Shown here one piece after another: positions 23,325 to 32,511 of a DNA stretch of 64,000 bases. The notes beneath the pieces were generated by a model. It saw only the letters and a program-made list of their open reading frames with translations, was not told where the DNA came from and made no database searches. The stretch is from positions 29,856 through 93,855 of the forward strand of contig ONCG01000023.1 of NCBI GenBank assembly GCA_900316285.1. Reading direction: 5' to 3'. Origin of the DNA: an uncultured Prevotellaceae bacterium. Lineage in GTDB: Bacteria > Bacteroidota > Bacteroidia > Bacteroidales > Bacteroidaceae. The position numbers and the translations under genes were made by a program. Positions within the stretch are counted from its first letter, which is position 1. Every line of letters begins with the position of its first letter.

Positions 23325-24977
23325 TTACTTCTTGCACTGTGGGCACCAGGGCTTCAGCTGTTGGAAGAAGTCATTGCCCTTGTCGTCGACCAGGATGAAA
23401 GCGGGGAAGTCTTCGACGGTGATCTTCCAAATGGCTTCCATGCCAAGTTCGGGGTACTCCACGCACTCAATCGACTTGATGCTCGACTGGCTGAGCACAG
23501 CTGCTACGCCGCCGATGGTGCCGAGGTAGAAGCCACCATGTTTCTTGCAAGCATCGGTGACCACCTGCGAGCGGTTGCCCTTGGCAATCATCACCAGCGA
23601 GGCACCATGATCCTGGAACTCATCCACATAGGGATCCATACGGTTGGCCGTCGTCGGACCCATCGAACCACAGGGATAGCCCTCCGGCGTCTTGGCAGGT
23701 CCGGCATAGAGGATGGGATGATCCTTGAAGTAAGCAGGCATCTCCTCGCCGGCATCCAGACGAGCCTTCAGCTTGGCGTGAGCGATGTCGCGAGCCACGA
23801 TAATGGTTCCCTTCAGGTTCACACGTGTGGAAACAGGATACTTCGTCAGCTCAGCGCGAACGGCATCGATGCCCTTGTCGAGGTCGATAACGATGCTATT
23901 GCCACCCTCGCCGGCCTGAGCAAACTCTGCGGGAATCAGTTCAGCAGGATTGGCATCCATCTTCTCCAGCCAGATACCGTCGGCATTGATCTTCGCCTTG
24001 ATGTTACGGTCAGCCGAACAGCTCACACCCATGCCGATGGGGCAGGAGGCTCCGTGACGCGGCAGGCGTACGACACGAATGTCGTGGGCAAGAGCCTTTC
24101 CGCCAAACTGTGCGCCGAGACCGATCTTCTGTGCTTCCTTCAGCAACTTCTCCTCGAGGTCGATGTCGCGGAAGGCACGTCCCGTCTCGTCGCCTGTGGT
24201 GGGCAGCGAGTCGTAGTACTTAATGCTGGCGAGCTTCACCGTGAGCAGGTTCTTCTCTGCCGAGGTGCCACCAATCACGAAAGCGATGTGGTAGGGCGGG
24301 CAGGCAGCGGTGCCGAGGCTCTTCATCTTCTCCACGAGGAACGGAAGCAGCGTGCCTTCGTTCTGAATGGTAGCCTTCGTCATCGGGTAGAAGTAGGTCT
24401 TGTTGGCCGAGCCGCCACCCTTGGCAACCATCACGAAGCGATACTCTGCACCCTCGCAAGCCTCGATGTCGATCTGTGCGGGCAGGTTGCAACGGGTGTT
24501 CACCTCGTCGTACATGTTCAGCGGAGCATTCTGCGAATAGCGCAGGTTGTCCTCGGTGAAGGTGTTGTAGACACCCAGCGACAGAGCTTCTTCATCCTCG
24601 AAGCCCGTCCACACCTGCTGACCTTTCTCGCCGTGGATGATGGCCGTACCGGTGTCCTGGCAGAAGGGCAGTACGCCCTTGGCTGCCGTCTCGGCGTTGC
24701 GCAGGAACTGCAGGGCAACATACTTGTCGTTCTCACTGGCCTCGGGGTCGTTCAGGATGGCTGCTACCTGGAGGTTGTGCTCGCGGCGCAGCATGAATTC
24801 TACATCGTGAAAAGCTTGCTGGGCGAGCAGGGTGAGTGCCTCCGGCGATACCTTCACAATTTTCTTGCCTTCAAATTCGGCAGTCGTTACACCCTCTTTC
24901 GTCAGAAGGCGATACTCGGTTGTGTCTTCACCCAGTTGGAACATGGGTGCGTACTTGAATTCAGGTTTTGTAGCCAT
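23325..24977 (-). CDS. Fumarate hydratase, class I (iron-sulfur)
   Basis: The 550-residue enzyme of the two-domain class I type interconverts fumarate and malate with a [4Fe-4S] cluster. The N-terminal domain has the cluster cysteines in [18 protein letters not shown], and in [15 protein letters not shown] and [16 protein letters not shown]. The C-terminal domain has [24 protein letters not shown] and the closing [13 protein letters not shown]. In anaerobic Bacteroidales it serves the reductive branch from oxaloacetate to succinate. It starts 18 bases after the M16 peptidase gene on the same strand and has no promoter of its own, so it is probably co-transcribed. Confidence 0.95.
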   Translation of the reverse strand: MATKPEFKYAPMFQLGEDTTEYRLLTKEGVTTAEFEGKKIVKVSPEALTLLAQQAFHDVEFMLRREHNLQVAAILNDPEASENDKYVALQFLRNAETAAKGVLPFCQDTGTAIIHGEKGQQVWTGFEDEEALSLGVYNTFTEDNLRYSQNAPLNMYDEVNTRCNLPAQIDIEACEGAEYRFVMVAKGGGSANKTYFYPMTKATIQNEGTLLPFLVEKMKSLGTAACPPYHIAFVIGGTSAEKNLLTVKLASIKYYDSLPTTGDETGRAFRDIDLEEKLLKEAQKIGLGAQFGGKALAHDIRVVRLPRHGASCPIGMGVSCSADRNIKAKINADGIWLEKMDANPAELIPAEFAQAGEGGNSIVIDLDKGIDAVRAELTKYPVSTRVNLKGTIIVARDIAHAKLKARLDAGEEMPAYFKDHPILYAGPAKTPEGYPCGSMGPTTANRMDPYVDEFQDHGASLVMIAKGNRSQVVTDACKKHGGFYLGTIGGVAAVLSQSSIKSIECVEYPELGMEAIWKITVEDFPAFILVDDKGNDFFQQLKPWCPQCKK

Positions 24978-24995
24978 AATGTTGTTTTTAGTATA

Positions 24996-27902
24996 TTAAT
25001 AACCAAAGATTTCTTCTGTCGAGAGGCGACGGATGGGAGCAATCTGCTCCAGCGACTTCATGTCGAGCTCTTTTTCATCGCCGAGGATGACGTAGCGATA
25101 AGGCTTGCTGGCCATCTGCTGCTGCTCGAAGCGCACGATGTCGCTCAGCTGCAGGGCGGGCAGCGATGCATAGATGTTCTTGTTGATGTCGTAGTCGATG
25201 CCCATGCGCTTGGCCGACAGCCATGCATTGATGAGCGAGAACTTCGTGGTGCGCTGACTCTGCAGGCGCTTCGTCAAGGCATCCTTGGCGATGCGGAATG
25301 CAGTTTCGCTCTCAGGGATGGTATCGAGAATCTGGTGGAACTGGCGTACGCAGTCCATCATCTTATCGTTCTGCGTGATGATGTGGGTGAAGAAGTACTC
25401 CTTCTGGTCCTTGTAACTGGGCTCCATGTAGGCGGCAAAGGCGTTGTAGGCCAGTCCGCGGGCCTCGCGCAGCTCTTGGAAGACGATGGTATTCATGCCA
25501 CCGCCGTAGTACTCGTTGAACAATGCCTTCACGGCTGCTTCCTGCGGCTGCCACGGGCGCTGCTCGTTGTGAATCATGCGCATGTAGATGTTCTTGGCGT
25601 CATACGGAGCGAGGAGAATCTCGTTCTGCGGAGTAGCCTGCATGGTGTAATGCTTTCCCTCGGGCACAGCCATGAGTTTCTTGCCGGTCTTGTGAGCCTT
25701 CGTCACCACCTTAGCCAACTCCTGTTCGCTCAGGGGACCATAATATAATAAGGTGTGGTCGTACTTCGAGAGATTCTTCAGCAACGTAAGCAACTCCTGC
25801 GGATCCTGCTGGCGCAGCTGAGCGATGCTCAGGTCGTGGCGCGAGGGGTTGTAAGGACCATAGATGCCATACTGAACGAGGCGCGAGAAGTTCTGCTGCT
25901 GGTTCAGCTTTGCATCGTTGCGGCTCTTCTCCTCGAGGGCTACGAGCTGCTGCCAGGCATCGTTGTCAACCTTTGCGTTCTGCAACAAGTGCTCGAGCAG
26001 CGTCAATGCCTGCGGCATGTTCTCGGCCAAGCCGTTCAGCGAGACGCTCAACTGGCGAGCGCCGACGCTAATGCTGTAGTTGCAAGCCAGCTTGTAGAAC
26101 TGCTGCTTCAGCTGCTCATTCGTGTATTTATTGGTGCCGAGATAGTCGAGATACTCCTTGGCGTAAGAGTAGCGAAGGTCAGACTCGTTGCCGAAGTCGT
26201 AGTAGAAGCTGAGCGTGAAGCGTCCGTTCTCGGTGTTCTTGACGTAGATGTAGGGCAGTTGCTTCTTCGTCTTGCCGAACGTGAGGTCGCGCTGGAAGTC
26301 GACGAAGCGCGGCTGGATGGGTTTTACGTTTGAATTCTGGATGTCCTTCACGAACTGACTCATCAGGTCGCGGTTCGTGGGAATCGGCGTAATCTGCGGC
26401 TTGTCGATTTTCTTCAGCGTCTTGTCCTCGCCCTGACGCTTCAGCACCATCACGTAGTTTTGGCCGAAGTGGCGGCGTGCGAAGTCAACCACCTGCTCCT
26501 TGGTGATGCCGGAGATGCGGTCGAGATAGCCCACCTGCTGCTCCCAGGGAATCTCGTTGATGTAGGTCTCAACGAACAGGTTTGCACGGTTCCTGTTGCT
26601 CTCGAGCGAGGTGAAGTATTCGAGCTTGGCGTTGTTGATGATGGAAGGCAGCAGGTCGTCAGAGAAGTCGCCGTTCTTGAGCTTCTCAACCTCGGCCAGC
26701 AGCAGCGTGCGCACTTCGTCGAGCGTCTGACCTTCTTTCGGTGTTCCAGCCATGATGAAAGCTGAGTGGTCGCGCAGCGACTCGCTTCCAGCCCATGCGC
26801 CGAGCATCTTCATCTGATTGTTGATGTCGAGGTCGATGAGTCCGGCTGTGCCGTTGCTAAGCATCGAGCCGATGATGTTCAAGGTGTCAATCTGCAGGGA
26901 GTTGCCGCGGTCGAAGCGCCAACCCATCCACAGCGTCTCGGCCTCAAGGCCATAGATGGTGGTGTCGCGCGGAGCGGTGATGGGCTTCAAGGCGGGGAAC
27001 ACAGGCTGGCGCACGTCTTGACCGGGCTTCCACTCACCGAAGTAGCGGTCGATGATGGCAATCACTTCATCGGGATTGAAGTCGCCGGCCATGCAGATGG
27101 CAACGTTGTTCGGGCGATACCACTTGTTGAAGTAGTTCTTAATGTTCACAATCGACGGATTCTTCAGGTGTTCCTGCGTGCCGATGGTGGTCTGTGTGCC
27201 ATAGGGGTGGGTGGGGAAGAGCATCTTGCTCATAGCCTCCCAGAGCTTGCGCGAGTCCTGTGCGATGCCGATGTTATACTCCTCGTAGACGGCCTCGAGC
27301 TCTGTGTGGAAGCCGCGGATGACCATGTTCTGGAAGCGGTCGCCCTGGATGCGTGCCCAGTTCTCCACTTCGTTCGAGGGGATGTCCTCGGTGTAGCACG
27401 TCACATCGTTCGATGTGTAGGCATTCGTGCCCTCGGCGCCGATGGCAGCCATGAGCTTGTCGTACTCATTCGGAATGAAATAGCGGGCAGCCAGCTGTGA
27501 GACGCTGTCAATCTCGTGGTACTTCTGGCGGCGCAGTTCCGGATCGGTGATGAGGCGATACTCCTCGTAGCGGCGCTCAATGTCGTTGAGCAACACAGCC
27601 TCGGCATCAGGATCGGTGGTGCCAAACTGCTTCGTGCCCTTGAACATCAGGTGCTCCAGATAGTGGGCGAGACCGGTGGTCTCGGCGGGGTCGTTCTTCG
27701 AACCGGTGCGCACAGCGATGAAGGTCTGGATGCGCGGCTTCTCGGTGTTCACGGAAAGATAGACTTTCAGGCCGTTGTCGAGGGTGTAGATGCGGGTCTG
27801 CATCTGGTCGCCCTTCACAGTTTCGTACTTGTAGTCCTTGGCCGTTGCGGTTCCAAGGACGGCGCAAAGCATGATGATTGCGCTCAGGATTGTTTTCTTC
27901 AT
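24996..27902 (-). CDS. M16-family zinc peptidase (insulinase-like), exported
   Basis: The 968-residue two-half M16 protein begins with a signal peptide (MKKTILSAIIMLCAVLGTAT A). The N-terminal half has the inverted zinc motif HYLEH at residues 80-84 (TGLAHYLEHLMFKG) and the downstream Glu in ELEAVYEEYNIG. The second half is a structurally similar but non-zinc domain that closes the chamber. Such enzymes degrade peptides in the periplasm. The gene sits between DUF4954 and fumarase genes on one strand. Its 97-base upstream gap holds degenerate TTAGGG-like repeats and no clear promoter. Confidence 0.92.
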   Translation of the reverse strand: MKKTILSAIIMLCAVLGTATAKDYKYETVKGDQMQTRIYTLDNGLKVYLSVNTEKPRIQTFIAVRTGSKNDPAETTGLAHYLEHLMFKGTKQFGTTDPDAEAVLLNDIERRYEEYRLITDPELRRQKYHEIDSVSQLAARYFIPNEYDKLMAAIGAEGTNAYTSNDVTCYTEDIPSNEVENWARIQGDRFQNMVIRGFHTELEAVYEEYNIGIAQDSRKLWEAMSKMLFPTHPYGTQTTIGTQEHLKNPSIVNIKNYFNKWYRPNNVAICMAGDFNPDEVIAIIDRYFGEWKPGQDVRQPVFPALKPITAPRDTTIYGLEAETLWMGWRFDRGNSLQIDTLNIIGSMLSNGTAGLIDLDINNQMKMLGAWAGSESLRDHSAFIMAGTPKEGQTLDEVRTLLLAEVEKLKNGDFSDDLLPSIINNAKLEYFTSLESNRNRANLFVETYINEIPWEQQVGYLDRISGITKEQVVDFARRHFGQNYVMVLKRQGEDKTLKKIDKPQITPIPTNRDLMSQFVKDIQNSNVKPIQPRFVDFQRDLTFGKTKKQLPYIYVKNTENGRFTLSFYYDFGNESDLRYSYAKEYLDYLGTNKYTNEQLKQQFYKLACNYSISVGARQLSVSLNGLAENMPQALTLLEHLLQNAKVDNDAWQQLVALEEKSRNDAKLNQQQNFSRLVQYGIYGPYNPSRHDLSIAQLRQQDPQELLTLLKNLSKYDHTLLYYGPLSEQELAKVVTKAHKTGKKLMAVPEGKHYTMQATPQNEILLAPYDAKNIYMRMIHNEQRPWQPQEAAVKALFNEYYGGGMNTIVFQELREARGLAYNAFAAYMEPSYKDQKEYFFTHIITQNDKMMDCVRQFHQILDTIPESETAFRIAKDALTKRLQSQRTTKFSLINAWLSAKRMGIDYDINKNIYASLPALQLSDIVRFEQQQMASKPYRYVILGDEKELDMKSLEQIAPIRRLSTEEIFGY

Positions 27903-27923
27903 ATTGTTGCTATTTTTTATAAT

Positions 27924-27999
27924 TCTAGGGGTCTTAGGGTTTATTAGGGTGTTTAGGGTTCCTTAGGGTTTCCTAGGGGCATCCTAAGATTTCCTAGGA
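27924..27999. repeat. Degenerate TTAGGG-type short tandem repeat
   Basis: The stretch from TTCTAGGGGTCTTAGGGTTT to about 27999 contains eight TAGG-bearing units at about 10-12 bases, some inverted (CCTAAGATTTCCTAGG). It fills the gap between the DUF4954 stop and the M16 start. Confidence 0.7.
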
Positions 28000-29856
28000 C
28001 TACATATACAGTTTCTGATTCTCGAAGTCTACCTCGGCATCGAGGAGCTCGAGGAAGTCGTCGAGCACGCCTTCTTCAACGTCGCCCAGCGTGAATTCCT
28101 TCTCGGCATCCTTGCGAATCTCGGCAATCCAGGCGCGGCGGGCGGTGACGTAGTCTTGGCGCACACGCTCGGCGTCGGCCTCTGTGATTTCTTCCAGACC
28201 GTAGTAGCTGCAAATCATGTCGTAGGTCCACGTCCAGCGATACTCCGAGTAGTTGCGGTCTATCTCGTTGAAGCGCTCAATGACGTCTTCGATGGTTTCC
28301 AGCGTGCCGTCCTCGATATCATTGATGAGGCGTTTCTCTTCCGACTCGGGCAGCAGTAGGCCTGAGAGGTCGGTCCAGTTGCCGAGTCCCACCTCGGTGA
28401 TAGGCTTCACGAGGGCGTGGCGCTTCAGCACGGCACCCATGTAGATGCGGAGGGCAATATCGTAGTATTTGATGCCCTTGCGCAACGACGAGGCGTTGAT
28501 GACATACTCATGGTAGTTGTAGGTCGACACGTTGTCGCCCGAAGCTGTGCGCAGACGCTCCAGAATCTTCTTGCCACGAAGGATTTCACCGACGGAGTAG
28601 GGCGACAGCCAGTCGAAGTTCACGATGCTCTTGCGGCCGTCGTGCGGACGCTTGTCGCGCTTCGGCCACTTGCGAATGTCGCGGTAGAGGCCCACGGTGG
28701 TGAGGTTGCGGCCTGGCGAGAGATACATCGTGTCGCCATAGGCAATGAGGTACGAGAATGGCAGGTCGCGTGTGTCGGGATGATACATCAGCTTACCAAA
28801 GCACACCGAGAACGTGCCGATGGTGGCAGGCATGAGCAGATAGGCGCCCGAGGCGGTCTTCGTGCCACGCTCCAGGGTGCCATAGTGCATGGGTCCCATC
28901 TTGTAGGCGTGGTTCGAGAAGTTCGTGGCTGAGCCGGCGTTGTAGAACGAGAACATGCCACCGATGAGCAGGCTCGACTTGTGGTGGCTGGCCGAGAACG
29001 GTCCGCAGAAGGCTGCGCAAGCCTCGCCGTTCGACATGTAGCTGTTAGCGAAGAACACGCTGGCCGATGCCGTAAAACCATTGCTCACGTGGCAGGCTTC
29101 GCCGACGAAGCAGTCTTCCATCTTCACGGAGTTGATGATGGAGCAGCCGTCGCTGATGATGGAGTTTTCGCAGATGACACCTGTTCCGATGAACACCGTA
29201 TTCGTCGGCGAGGAGCTAATGGTGCAGTCGCTCAGGCGGGCAGCTCCGCTAATTTCGCAGCAGTCGTAGATGACGGTATTCGTGATTTCCTTCGTGTTCA
29301 CTATCTTCACATTGTTGCCGATGGTGCCACGATCGGGAATGGTGCGTTGTATCTGCTCGTTGATCATGCGACGGATGGCATCCTTCAGCGGCTTGTTCTG
29401 GAAGTGCTTCACCATGAAGGCCGCAAACTGGCTGTTCAGGTCGCGGAAGAGGATGAGGTTTCCATCGCCCACCTCATTGAGCACGGAGATGAGATGTCCC
29501 TCGCCATAGGTGGCACCCTCGGTGGTCTCCATCGTGCAGACGTTCGAGATATAGGTGTCGTCGCCGATGGTATAGTTGTTGATGTAGTTGCCAATGTTCT
29601 CGATGAGGCAGTTGTCGCCGACGGTGACGTTGCGCAGCGTGGCGTTGTTGATGCCCGAATGCTTCACGAAGCCTTTCGACACTTCCACGTTCTTCTCGAA
29701 GTTGCCCAGGCGAATGTCGCCATAGAACATCACACGGTGGAAGTAGTTAGGTTTGAAAAAGTCGGCCACCATCACGCGTGACCAGTCCTCCGACCAACAG
29801 CTGTTGTTCTCGAGGATGTCAATCTCTTGCTCTGTCAGTTGTCTGTATTGGTTCAT
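28000..29856 (-). CDS. DUF4954 family left-handed beta-helix protein
   Basis: The 618-residue protein has no signal peptide. From about residue 60 to 330 it shows hexapeptide-like repeats (for example VTVGDNCLIENIGNYINNYT IGDDTYISN; CEISGAARLSDCTISSSPTN), which form a left-handed beta-helix as in nucleotidyl- and acyltransferases. A conserved central part (SNHAYKMGPMHYGTLERGTK TASGAYLLMP) and an alpha-helical C-terminal third follow. The family is common in Bacteroidetes and sometimes annotated as related to UDP-GlcNAc pyrophosphorylase; no activity is certain. Start at 29856 (MNQYRQLTEQEIDILENN); a family C hairpin lies right before it. Confidence 0.85.
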   Translation of the reverse strand: MNQYRQLTEQEIDILENNSCWSEDWSRVMVADFFKPNYFHRVMFYGDIRLGNFEKNVEVSKGFVKHSGINNATLRNVTVGDNCLIENIGNYINNYTIGDDTYISNVCTMETTEGATYGEGHLISVLNEVGDGNLILFRDLNSQFAAFMVKHFQNKPLKDAIRRMINEQIQRTIPDRGTIGNNVKIVNTKEITNTVIYDCCEISGAARLSDCTISSSPTNTVFIGTGVICENSIISDGCSIINSVKMEDCFVGEACHVSNGFTASASVFFANSYMSNGEACAAFCGPFSASHHKSSLLIGGMFSFYNAGSATNFSNHAYKMGPMHYGTLERGTKTASGAYLLMPATIGTFSVCFGKLMYHPDTRDLPFSYLIAYGDTMYLSPGRNLTTVGLYRDIRKWPKRDKRPHDGRKSIVNFDWLSPYSVGEILRGKKILERLRTASGDNVSTYNYHEYVINASSLRKGIKYYDIALRIYMGAVLKRHALVKPITEVGLGNWTDLSGLLLPESEEKRLINDIEDGTLETIEDVIERFNEIDRNYSEYRWTWTYDMICSYYGLEEITEADAERVRQDYVTARRAWIAEIRKDAEKEFTLGDVEEGVLDDFLELLDAEVDFENQKLYM

Positions 29857-29864
29857 AATGAGAA

Positions 29865-29925
29865 CCTCCCCCAACCCCTCCGAAGGAGGGGAGTGCCTGC
29901 CGGGTAGTGGGAGGAAAGGCAGGCG
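29865..29925. repeat. Family C hairpin in the DUF4954 upstream region
   Basis: ACCTCCCCCAACCCCTCCGA AGGAGGGGAG forms one hairpin, and CCTGCC ... GGCAGG a second further right. The rest of the gap up to 29988 is AT-rich and empty. Confidence 0.75.
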
Positions 29926-29988
29926 TCGTAGTTTCTATTTTATTCCTTAATTAATTACTCCTTTAATTAAATTAATCACCTCGCTTTT

Positions 29989-30014
29989 AAACGCGGCACG
30001 CCGCGTCCCTACAT
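29989..30014. repeat. Family B half element (single right arm)
   Basis: AAACGCGGCACGCCGCGTCC (then CTACAT) with no partner arm nearby. It lies 32 bases past the hflX stop. Confidence 0.9.
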
Positions 30015-30046
30015 GGTTGGAGGCAAATCATACATGACCCCAATTA

Positions 30047-31384
30047 TTATTGATATGTGTCTTCTACGTTATACAGGAAGTCGTTGTAAGGATATTTCTG
30101 CACATGCAGCTGGCGCACGCGCTTGTAGATTTCTTCGCGGAACTCCTCGATGTTTTGTTTCTCCTTCGCCGAGATGAAGAGGCAGTTCTCGTCGAGTCGG
30201 GCCATCCATGTGCGCTTCAACTCGTCGAGCGAGATGTTCTCCTTCTTCGGGGGTGTCAGATCGTCTTCGTCCTGTGGCGTCCACTTGTAGGCATCAATCT
30301 TGTTGAAGATAATCATCGATGGCTTCTCGGCACAGCCCAGGTCGGCAAGCGTCTTCTCAACAACCTTGATCTGTTCTTCGAAGTCGGGATGCGAGATGTC
30401 GACGATGTGCAACAACAGGTCGGCCTCGCGCGTCTCGTCGAGTGTCGACTTGAACGAATCCACCAGGTCGGTGGGCAACTTGCGAATGAAGCCAACGGTG
30501 TCGGCGAGCAGGAACGGCAAGTTCTCGATGACCACCTTTCGAACGGTGGTGTCAAGGGTGGCAAAGAGCTTGTTCTCTGCAAACACCTCGCTCTTCGACA
30601 GCAGGTTCATGATGGTCGACTTGCCCACGTTCGTATAGCCCACCAACGCCACGCGGATGAGTCGTCCGCGGTTCTTGCGCTGGGTGGTCTTCTGCTTGTC
30701 GATTTCCACCAGTCGCTCCTTCAGCAACGTGATGCGCTGACGGATGATGCGCTGGTCCATCTCGAGCTGAGTCTCACCAGGTCCGCGCAGTCCCACGCTT
30801 CCCTTGCCGCCGCCCGAACCCGAGCCGCCGCCTTGTCGTTCAAGGTGGGTCCAGAGTCGTTGCAGACGGGGCAGCATATAGCGATATTGCGCCAGCTCCA
30901 CTTGTGTCTTCGCGTTGGCCGTCTGGGCACGCATGGCGAAGATGTCGAGGATGAGACTCGTGCGATCGAGAATCTTCACCTTCAACTCTTGCTCAATGTT
31001 GCGTATCTGCTTCGCAGAGAGCTCGTCGTCGAAGATCACCATACCGATGGGTTGGGGGGCTTCCGGCTTCTCCGATGCGTCCGATTTGTCTGACCAATCG
31101 GCCTCGTTCTCCCTTTCCGCTTTTTCCCACTCGTCAGCAAGTTCCTCCTGCTGCCTGATGTAGTTGCGAATCTCCTCCAGCTTTCCCTTGCCCACATAGG
31201 TCACCTGGCTGGGGCCGTTCACGCGCTGAGTGAAGCGCTTCACGACCACGGCGCCTGCTGTCTCGGCCAGGAACTCCAGTTCGTCGAGATATTCTTTGGT
31301 TTTCGCTTCGTCTTGATTCTGAGTGATGAGGCCCACGAGCACGGCTGTTTCCGCTTTGGCCTCCGATATAACAAATTCCTTCAT
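30047..31384 (-). CDS. hflX: Ribosome-associated GTPase HflX
   Basis: HflX is a conserved GTPase that binds the 50S subunit and can split stalled or heat-damaged ribosomes. The 445-residue protein has the N-terminal HflX domain, with RVNGPSQVTYVGKGKLEEIR and DDELSAKQIRNIEQELKVKI LDRTSLILDIFA. A Gly-rich linker (GGGSGSGGGKGSVGLRGPGE TQLE) leads to the G domain: P-loop GYTNVGKST, G3 DTVGFIRKLP, G4 NKID and ISAKE. It is transcribed alone from a consensus promoter. Confidence 0.96.
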   Translation of the reverse strand: MKEFVISEAKAETAVLVGLITQNQDEAKTKEYLDELEFLAETAGAVVVKRFTQRVNGPSQVTYVGKGKLEEIRNYIRQQEELADEWEKAERENEADWSDKSDASEKPEAPQPIGMVIFDDELSAKQIRNIEQELKVKILDRTSLILDIFAMRAQTANAKTQVELAQYRYMLPRLQRLWTHLERQGGGSGSGGGKGSVGLRGPGETQLEMDQRIIRQRITLLKERLVEIDKQKTTQRKNRGRLIRVALVGYTNVGKSTIMNLLSKSEVFAENKLFATLDTTVRKVVIENLPFLLADTVGFIRKLPTDLVDSFKSTLDETREADLLLHIVDISHPDFEEQIKVVEKTLADLGCAEKPSMIIFNKIDAYKWTPQDEDDLTPPKKENISLDELKRTWMARLDENCLFISAKEKQNIEEFREEIYKRVRQLHVQKYPYNDFLYNVEDTYQ

Positions 31385-31402
31385 CTAATAAATATTGTGG
31401 TG

Positions 31403-31433
31403 CAAAGGTACGAATTAGTGAGAACAATACAAA
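31403..31433 (-). promoter_or_regulatory. hflX promoter
   Basis: On the minus strand TTTG (31433-31430), 19 bases, TACCTTTG (31410-31403), 19 bases before the ATG. Confidence 0.85.
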
Positions 31434-31570
31434 ATTATGGCGCATCTTTTTTTCATGCACTGAAAAGAAATATGTCATTTCTTTTGGTCGGTTTCGTTAA
31501 AAAACTTCCTTTGACTGCGTTGAAGATACTCTCGTTAGGAAGAAAAAAATGAAAAAAAGTTTGTTTTCAT

Positions 31571-31601
31571 TTTGTAGTTCGCTCAACTATTCGTACCTTT
31601 G
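31571..31601 (+). promoter_or_regulatory. nagB promoter
   Basis: TTTG (31571-31574), 19 bases, TACCTTTG (31594-31601); 49 bases before the nagB ATG. Confidence 0.85.
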
Positions 31602-31650
31602 CATAATATTATAGGTAACAACATGTAAATTAAACTTTATTCGTAACGTT

Positions 31651-32442
31651 ATGAGAGTAATTATCGAACCTGACTATGAGCAGCTGTCACGTTGGGCTGC
31701 CGAGTATGTTATCAAGCGCATCAACGACTTCAACCCCACACCCGAGCATAAGTTCGTGTTGGGTCTGCCTACGGGTTCCTCGCCTGTTGGCATGTACAAG
31801 AACCTGGTGAAGGCAAATAAGGAAGGTCGTGTGTCGTTCAAGAATGTGCTCACCTTCAACATGGACGAGTATGTAGGTCTGCCCGAGGAGCATCCCGAGA
31901 GCTACCACTCCTTCATGGCCACCAATCTTTTCAATCACATAGACTGTCCGAAAGAGAATATACATATCCTGAATGGTAACGCTGAAGACCTAGAAGCCGA
32001 GTGCGCTCACTATGAGGAGATGATTGCTGAGGCAGGCGGCATTGACTTGTTCATCGGCGGCATCGGCCCCGACGGCCACATCGCCTTCAACGAGCCGTTC
32101 TCGTCGCTCGTGTCGCGCACACGCCAGAAGACGCTCACCACCGACACCATCATCGCCAACTCGCGCTTCTTCGAGGGCGACGTGAACAAAGTGCCCAAGA
32201 CGGCTCTGACCGTTGGCGTAGGCACCGTGATGGATGCCCGCGAGGTGATGATTCTGGTGAACGGTCATGCTAAGACGCGTGCCCTGCAGGCAGCCGTCGA
32301 AGGCCCTGTCTGTCAGGCTTGGACCATCAGCGCTCTTCAACAGCATCAGCACGGCATCATCGTTTGCGACGAGGCTGCCACCGACGAGCTGAAGGTCGCT
32401 ACTTATAAGTATTTCAAGGACATAGAAAAAGACAATCTTTAA
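31651..32442 (+). CDS. nagB: Glucosamine-6-phosphate deaminase
   Basis: NagB converts glucosamine-6-phosphate to fructose-6-phosphate and ammonia, the last step in using N-acetylglucosamine and sialic acid. The 263 residues match the hexameric E. coli enzyme in length. The catalytic residues are in place: Asp in [21 protein letters not shown], and Asp, His and Glu in [17 protein letters not shown]. It has its own promoter and is followed by a terminator-like hairpin and then a second, divergent NagB-domain gene, so a full-strength nagB transcript and partial read-through are plausible. Confidence 0.97.
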   Translation: MRVIIEPDYEQLSRWAAEYVIKRINDFNPTPEHKFVLGLPTGSSPVGMYKNLVKANKEGRVSFKNVLTFNMDEYVGLPEEHPESYHSFMATNLFNHIDCPKENIHILNGNAEDLEAECAHYEEMIAEAGGIDLFIGGIGPDGHIAFNEPFSSLVSRTRQKTLTTDTIIANSRFFEGDVNKVPKTALTVGVGTVMDAREVMILVNGHAKTRALQAAVEGPVCQAWTISALQQHQHGIIVCDEAATDELKVATYKYFKDIEKDNL

Positions 32443-32451
32443 TTCACAACT

Positions 32452-32490
32452 GCGGCGACAAGACTCCACGCGGGTCTTGCCGCCCTTTTT
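32452..32490 (+). terminator. Terminator or attenuator after nagB
   Basis: GCGGCGACAAGACTCCACGC (then GGGTCTTGCCGCCCTTTTT) makes a stem of about ten pairs followed by five T residues, placed between nagB and the NagB/PIG-L gene. Confidence 0.8.
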
Positions 32491-32511
32491 AAATAATTAT
32501 CTACAAAACCT

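Noticed and set aside
23361-25748. A 795-codon open frame on the plus strand opposite the fumarase and M16 genes
   Set aside because: It is the shadow of two well-supported minus-strand genes in GC-rich DNA; its product matches no family and it lacks a promoter.
27924-27999. Telomere-like TTAGGG tract as a chromosome end
   Set aside because: The units are irregular, short and lie between two genes of the same strand; coding sequence continues on both sides.
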